A stretch of 8,091 nucleotides of DNA from Faecalibacterium sp. (GTDB lineage: Bacteria; Bacillota; Clostridia; Oscillospirales; Ruminococcaceae): the NCBI GenBank assembly GCA_020025795.1, contig JAHHRK010000072.1:1-8091 (forward strand), written 5' to 3'. The translations under genes and the position numbers were made by a program. The notes beneath the pieces were generated by a model. The model searched no databases, had not been told where the DNA came from, and saw nothing but the letters and a program-made list of their open reading frames with translations. This document shows, in pieces, positions 5,600-8,091 of this stretch (positions are counted from its first letter, which is position 1; the number at the start of each line of letters is the position of its first letter).

Positions 5600-6694
5600 T
5601 TAAGCACTCAGGCGCAGCGGATTTTCTTCGGTTTCCAGTGCGCGTGTCAGATAATCCAGATCAATCTGCCCTGCCAGGATACGGCTCTTTTCTGCCAGCT
5701 CCTGCGTCAGGCGTGCATACACACGGTCGCCGCCGTGGTAGCCGTCTACGTATTCTTCATCGCGGGTCTGGGGCATATGGGTGAAGTCGAACAGCTCAAA
5801 GCCGTAAGGCTGCATCACTTCCGTCAATGCGGCAGGCAATTGATCCAGATAGCTGTACTTGCCGCTCTCCATCATACGATTGTACACACTGGGTGCGTAA
5901 GGCGGCAGGATACCAACAACCTGTATATCATGTTCCTTACAGAAATCCATCAGGCGTGTGATTTCCTCCAGCGCTGGTTCGTACACTTCATCTGCCCATT
6001 CAAACCGATCTACGCCGCGCGTGATGCGGTCGAAGCTGTCATGAAAGCCTACGTCAGTTCCCCGTTCCGGATGATCCATCAGATTGCCGTAGCAGTAGCT
6101 TCCATCGGCATAAAAGCCGCTGCCACGGCCAACCGCTGCGATACCGTAAGTATGCGGCTGCGGAGAAAGTGCATCCTGCAAGCGGTACTTGCCGATTGCC
6201 CAGTCTTTGATGGAGCGCATCAGCGCATCCGACCCGTTAAAGTTGTAATGCTCATACCCCAGCTGCGGCCAGGCTTCTTTGGGCGACCAGGCATTCTGGA
6301 AATAGTACTGGTCCAACACCAAAATCAGCGTATCCGGCAGGGATTCCGGCGCAATATGTTCCAGGAAAAACCGGTATTCATGTGCGAAGTTTGCGCCGCC
6401 GCCTGCGTTATAAAAGCTGGGCTGGGTAAAGAACTTCGAGGAAAACTGCATACTGCGGCTGCTGCCCAAAACCAGCAGATCGGCAGCCTTGCCGTCTGCC
6501 ACCAGATGCTTATAATACTGGCGATTATCCCGATACGCAAGGCCCATAAACGCCGGTTCGCCGGCAATGACACGCTCTGCGATTTCTTCCTCGGTGCGCC
6601 ATTCGCCGCTTTGATACACCACAAAACCAAAGATTCCTACCACCAGCAGCACAGGAACCAGAAAAAGCAACACTCTCGCTACAAATTTTTTCAT
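5600..6694 (-). CDS. SGNH/DltD-like membrane-anchored partner of MBOAT acyltransferase
   Basis: 364 residues. An N-terminal membrane segment (about 7-27) is followed by a large extracytoplasmic domain. SGNH-type features are LVLGSSRSMQFS (74-85), with Ser79 as likely nucleophile, NAGGGA (96-101), and near the C-terminus DGYH (317-320), giving the Asp-x-x-His pair. This layout is that of DltD, AlgJ/AlgX-like and PatB-type proteins, which pass acyl (usually acetyl or D-alanyl) groups from an MBOAT membrane protein to a surface polymer. The start at 6694 follows AAGGGGA with a 6-nt gap. It lies 15 nt after the MBOAT gene and is certainly its operon partner. No dltA/dltC genes are visible, so polysaccharide O-acetylation is more likely than D-alanylation, but the polymer is unknown. 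It ends at the shared terminator. Confidence 0.82.
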   Translation of the reverse strand: MKKFVARVLLFLVPVLLVVGIFGFVVYQSGEWRTEEEIAERVIAGEPAFMGLAYRDNRQYYKHLVADGKAADLLVLGSSRSMQFSSKFFTQPSFYNAGGGANFAHEYRFFLEHIAPESLPDTLILVLDQYYFQNAWSPKEAWPQLGYEHYNFNGSDALMRSIKDWAIGKYRLQDALSPQPHTYGIAAVGRGSGFYADGSYCYGNLMDHPERGTDVGFHDSFDRITRGVDRFEWADEVYEPALEEITRLMDFCKEHDIQVVGILPPYAPSVYNRMMESGKYSYLDQLPAALTEVMQPYGFELFDFTHMPQTRDEEYVDGYHGGDRVYARLTQELAEKSRILAGQIDLDYLTRALETEENPLRLSA

Positions 6695-6709
6695 ACTGTC
6701 CCCTTTTGA

Positions 6710-8091
6710 TCAGAATGCAAAGTAGACACCGGGCAGGCTTGCGCCTTCGCCCCAGAACAACGTGCAGAACACGCACAGGTAACAAAACGCAACCCGCACC
6801 CACGGACGCAGGCCCGCCGCCCAGACACCAAAGCCTTCCTTTCGGCTCAGCCAATCGACCAATGCGGCAATGGCAAGCATCGCACAGCGCAGCAGCAGAA
6901 TCTTTTGTGTAAAGCCCAGCAGCACGATGCTCTCTTTGATATACTGCATCGTCAGCGGCATGGGCGCAAACATCTGCTGCGCCAGCTCTGCCGCGTGGGG
7001 CAGTGTACCAGCGTAGAAGAAGAACCAGCCTGCTACCACCAGCAGCATGGTAAATGCCCAGCCTAGAAAATGGCGGATAGGTCCAGCCGCAAAACGAGGC
7101 GTTTTGGACCAGAACCATTCTCGGTTTTTACGGGTTGCGCGACCAATTAAAATGCAAATGCCATGCAGTGCGCCCCACACCAGAAAACCGCCGGTTGCGC
7201 CATGCCAAACACCGGAAAGCAAGAATGTGCTCATCGTGGATACGATCAGCAACGGAACGCCGTTGCGGCTTCCGCCCAACGGGAAATACACATACTCACG
7301 CAAAAAGCCGGACAGGCTGATGTGCCAGCGATGCCAGAAATCCACCAGCGAAGTGGCATAATAAGGGCTGCGGAAATTTTCTGCACAAGGCAGGCCCAAA
7401 AGCTCGCCAACGCCAATCGCCAGCTGCGAATACGCCGCAAAGTCAAAGTATAGATACAGGCTGTACGTCAGCAGGCTCCACAGCATACTCAGCGGATAAT
7501 AGCGTTCCGGCGTGACCAGTGCTCCCTGATATCCGGCCAGTGGGTCCGCCAGGCATTTTTTCAAAAACATAGCCCAGCAAATGCGGGTACAGCCGGAATA
7601 AGCCAGCGTTTCGTTCAGCTTTTGGGAGAGCTGCTCCAGCGCTGCGAAAAAAGGCTGCGGCCGCTGAATCGGTCCCATTGCCAGCTGCGGGAAAAAGCCA
7701 ATATACGCAAAATAGTCGAGGAGGCTTTTCACCGGCTGCTGCTTGCCTTTATAGATATCAATAATGTAGCTCAAGGACTTAAACGTGTAAAAGCTCAAGC
7801 CCAGCGGTGCCAGCAGCTTGGCAAAGCCACCGGCCCAGGCGAAATGCTCCGACAAAAGCGGCAAGTATTTATACCCAGCCAGCGGCACCAGCAGCAATGC
7901 TGCGCCCAGCCAGACCCCTGCACGCGTGGGCTTTTGGGCGAGGATTTGCCCTACCAGCCAGCCGATGGCGGTAATCGCTGCGAGCAGCACCGCCACACGC
8001 ACACCCAGATTCAACGCAAAAAACAGATTTACCACCGACAGAATCAGCGGACGATATTTGGGAGGTGAGAACCACCACAGAAAAAAAACAC
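6710..8091 (-). CDS. MBOAT family membrane-bound O-acyltransferase, N-terminus beyond window
   Basis: The open frame continues to the window edge. An in-frame GTG at 8035 is not the start: the codons upstream encode FFLWWFSPPKYRPLILS, which matches the conserved first region of DltB/AlgI-like MBOAT proteins. The rest is a chain of hydrophobic segments. Family motifs, numbered from the GTG, are LGLSFYTFKSLSYIIDIYKG (78-97), MGPIQRPQPFF (120-130), LYLYFDFAAYSQLAIG (193-208), DFWHRWHISLSGFLREY (232-248) and SGVWHGATGGFLVWGALHG (274-292), where His278 is the expected catalytic histidine and Asn/His-rich neighbours are normal. These proteins move acyl groups across or within the membrane to an extracellular acceptor, with an SGNH partner like the next gene. 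It ends in TGA at 6710-6712. Probably 20-40 residues are missing; no promoter is visible. Confidence 0.93.
   Translation of the reverse strand, partial: VFFLWWFSPPKYRPLILSVVNLFFALNLGVRVAVLLAAITAIGWLVGQILAQKPTRAGVWLGAALLLVPLAGYKYLPLLSEHFAWAGGFAKLLAPLGLSFYTFKSLSYIIDIYKGKQQPVKSLLDYFAYIGFFPQLAMGPIQRPQPFFAALEQLSQKLNETLAYSGCTRICWAMFLKKCLADPLAGYQGALVTPERYYPLSMLWSLLTYSLYLYFDFAAYSQLAIGVGELLGLPCAENFRSPYYATSLVDFWHRWHISLSGFLREYVYFPLGGSRNGVPLLIVSTMSTFLLSGVWHGATGGFLVWGALHGICILIGRATRKNREWFWSKTPRFAAGPIRHFLGWAFTMLLVVAGWFFFYAGTLPHAAELAQQMFAPMPLTMQYIKESIVLLGFTQKILLLRCAMLAIAALVDWLSRKEGFGVWAAGLRPWVRVAFCYLCVFCTLFWGEGASLPGVYFAF

Noticed and set aside
5531..6709. 392-codon plus-strand open frame opposite the SGNH gene
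   Set aside because: It lies antisense to a gene with clear SGNH motifs and a good ribosome binding site, has no family features, and its Arg/His/Gln-rich composition is typical of a shadow frame.
8033..8035. GTG at 8035 as start of the MBOAT gene
   Set aside because: The open frame continues to the window edge and the extra residues match the conserved MBOAT N-terminal region; no ribosome binding site precedes the GTG.

Overview
The window looks like a chromosomal segment of a low-to-mid-GC Firmicute, most likely a gut Clostridia member of the Oscillospiraceae/Ruminococcaceae (Faecalibacterium/Gemmiger-like). This is an inference from the hprK-murB-rapZ-whiA cluster, strong Shine-Dalgarno sites, Gram-positive style promoters and envelope genes. 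No species can be fixed from the sequence alone. I see no insertion sequence, prophage, CRISPR array or toxin-antitoxin pair.

Left part (1-3625, all on the minus strand): a compact operon transcribed right to left. It starts from a near-consensus promoter (TTGTAA-N17-TATAAT at 3597-3625) and reads hprK (HPr kinase/phosphorylase), murB (peptidoglycan precursor reductase), rapZ (P-loop nucleotide-binding protein) and whiA (truncated by the window edge, C-terminal helix-turn-helix missing). Gaps are 10, 46 and 26 nt, each carrying a good ribosome binding site. The operon links carbon catabolite control, amino sugar/peptidoglycan supply and cell-division/sporulation regulation. The yvcK/glmR and PHP-domain genes often seen in this cluster are absent between these genes.

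Middle part (3626-4707): a small DUF4298 gene on the minus strand has its own promoter. A perfect 18-bp dyad lies between and partly over its promoter elements, and a strong terminator lies 130 nt beyond its stop codon. The interval between stop and terminator contains orphan, protein-like sequence that may be a gene remnant or dispersed repeat. Upstream lies a tRNA-Leu(GAG) gene, also on the minus strand, with a strong promoter, encoded CCA and a hairpin terminator that begins directly after the CCA.

Right part (4708-8091): a plus-strand membrane-anchored polysaccharide deacetylase converges on a minus-strand pair: an MBOAT acyltransferase (its start lies beyond the window) followed by an SGNH/DltD-like partner. 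A shared bidirectional terminator separates the two transcription units. By family, the MBOAT/SGNH pair should O-acylate a surface polymer, while the deacetylase removes N- (or O-) acetyl groups from one. The right half is therefore mainly about cell-envelope decoration. The window is mostly conserved housekeeping sequence. The less ordinary items are the DUF4298 promoter dyad, the orphan block behind that gene, and the gene content of the hprK cluster.
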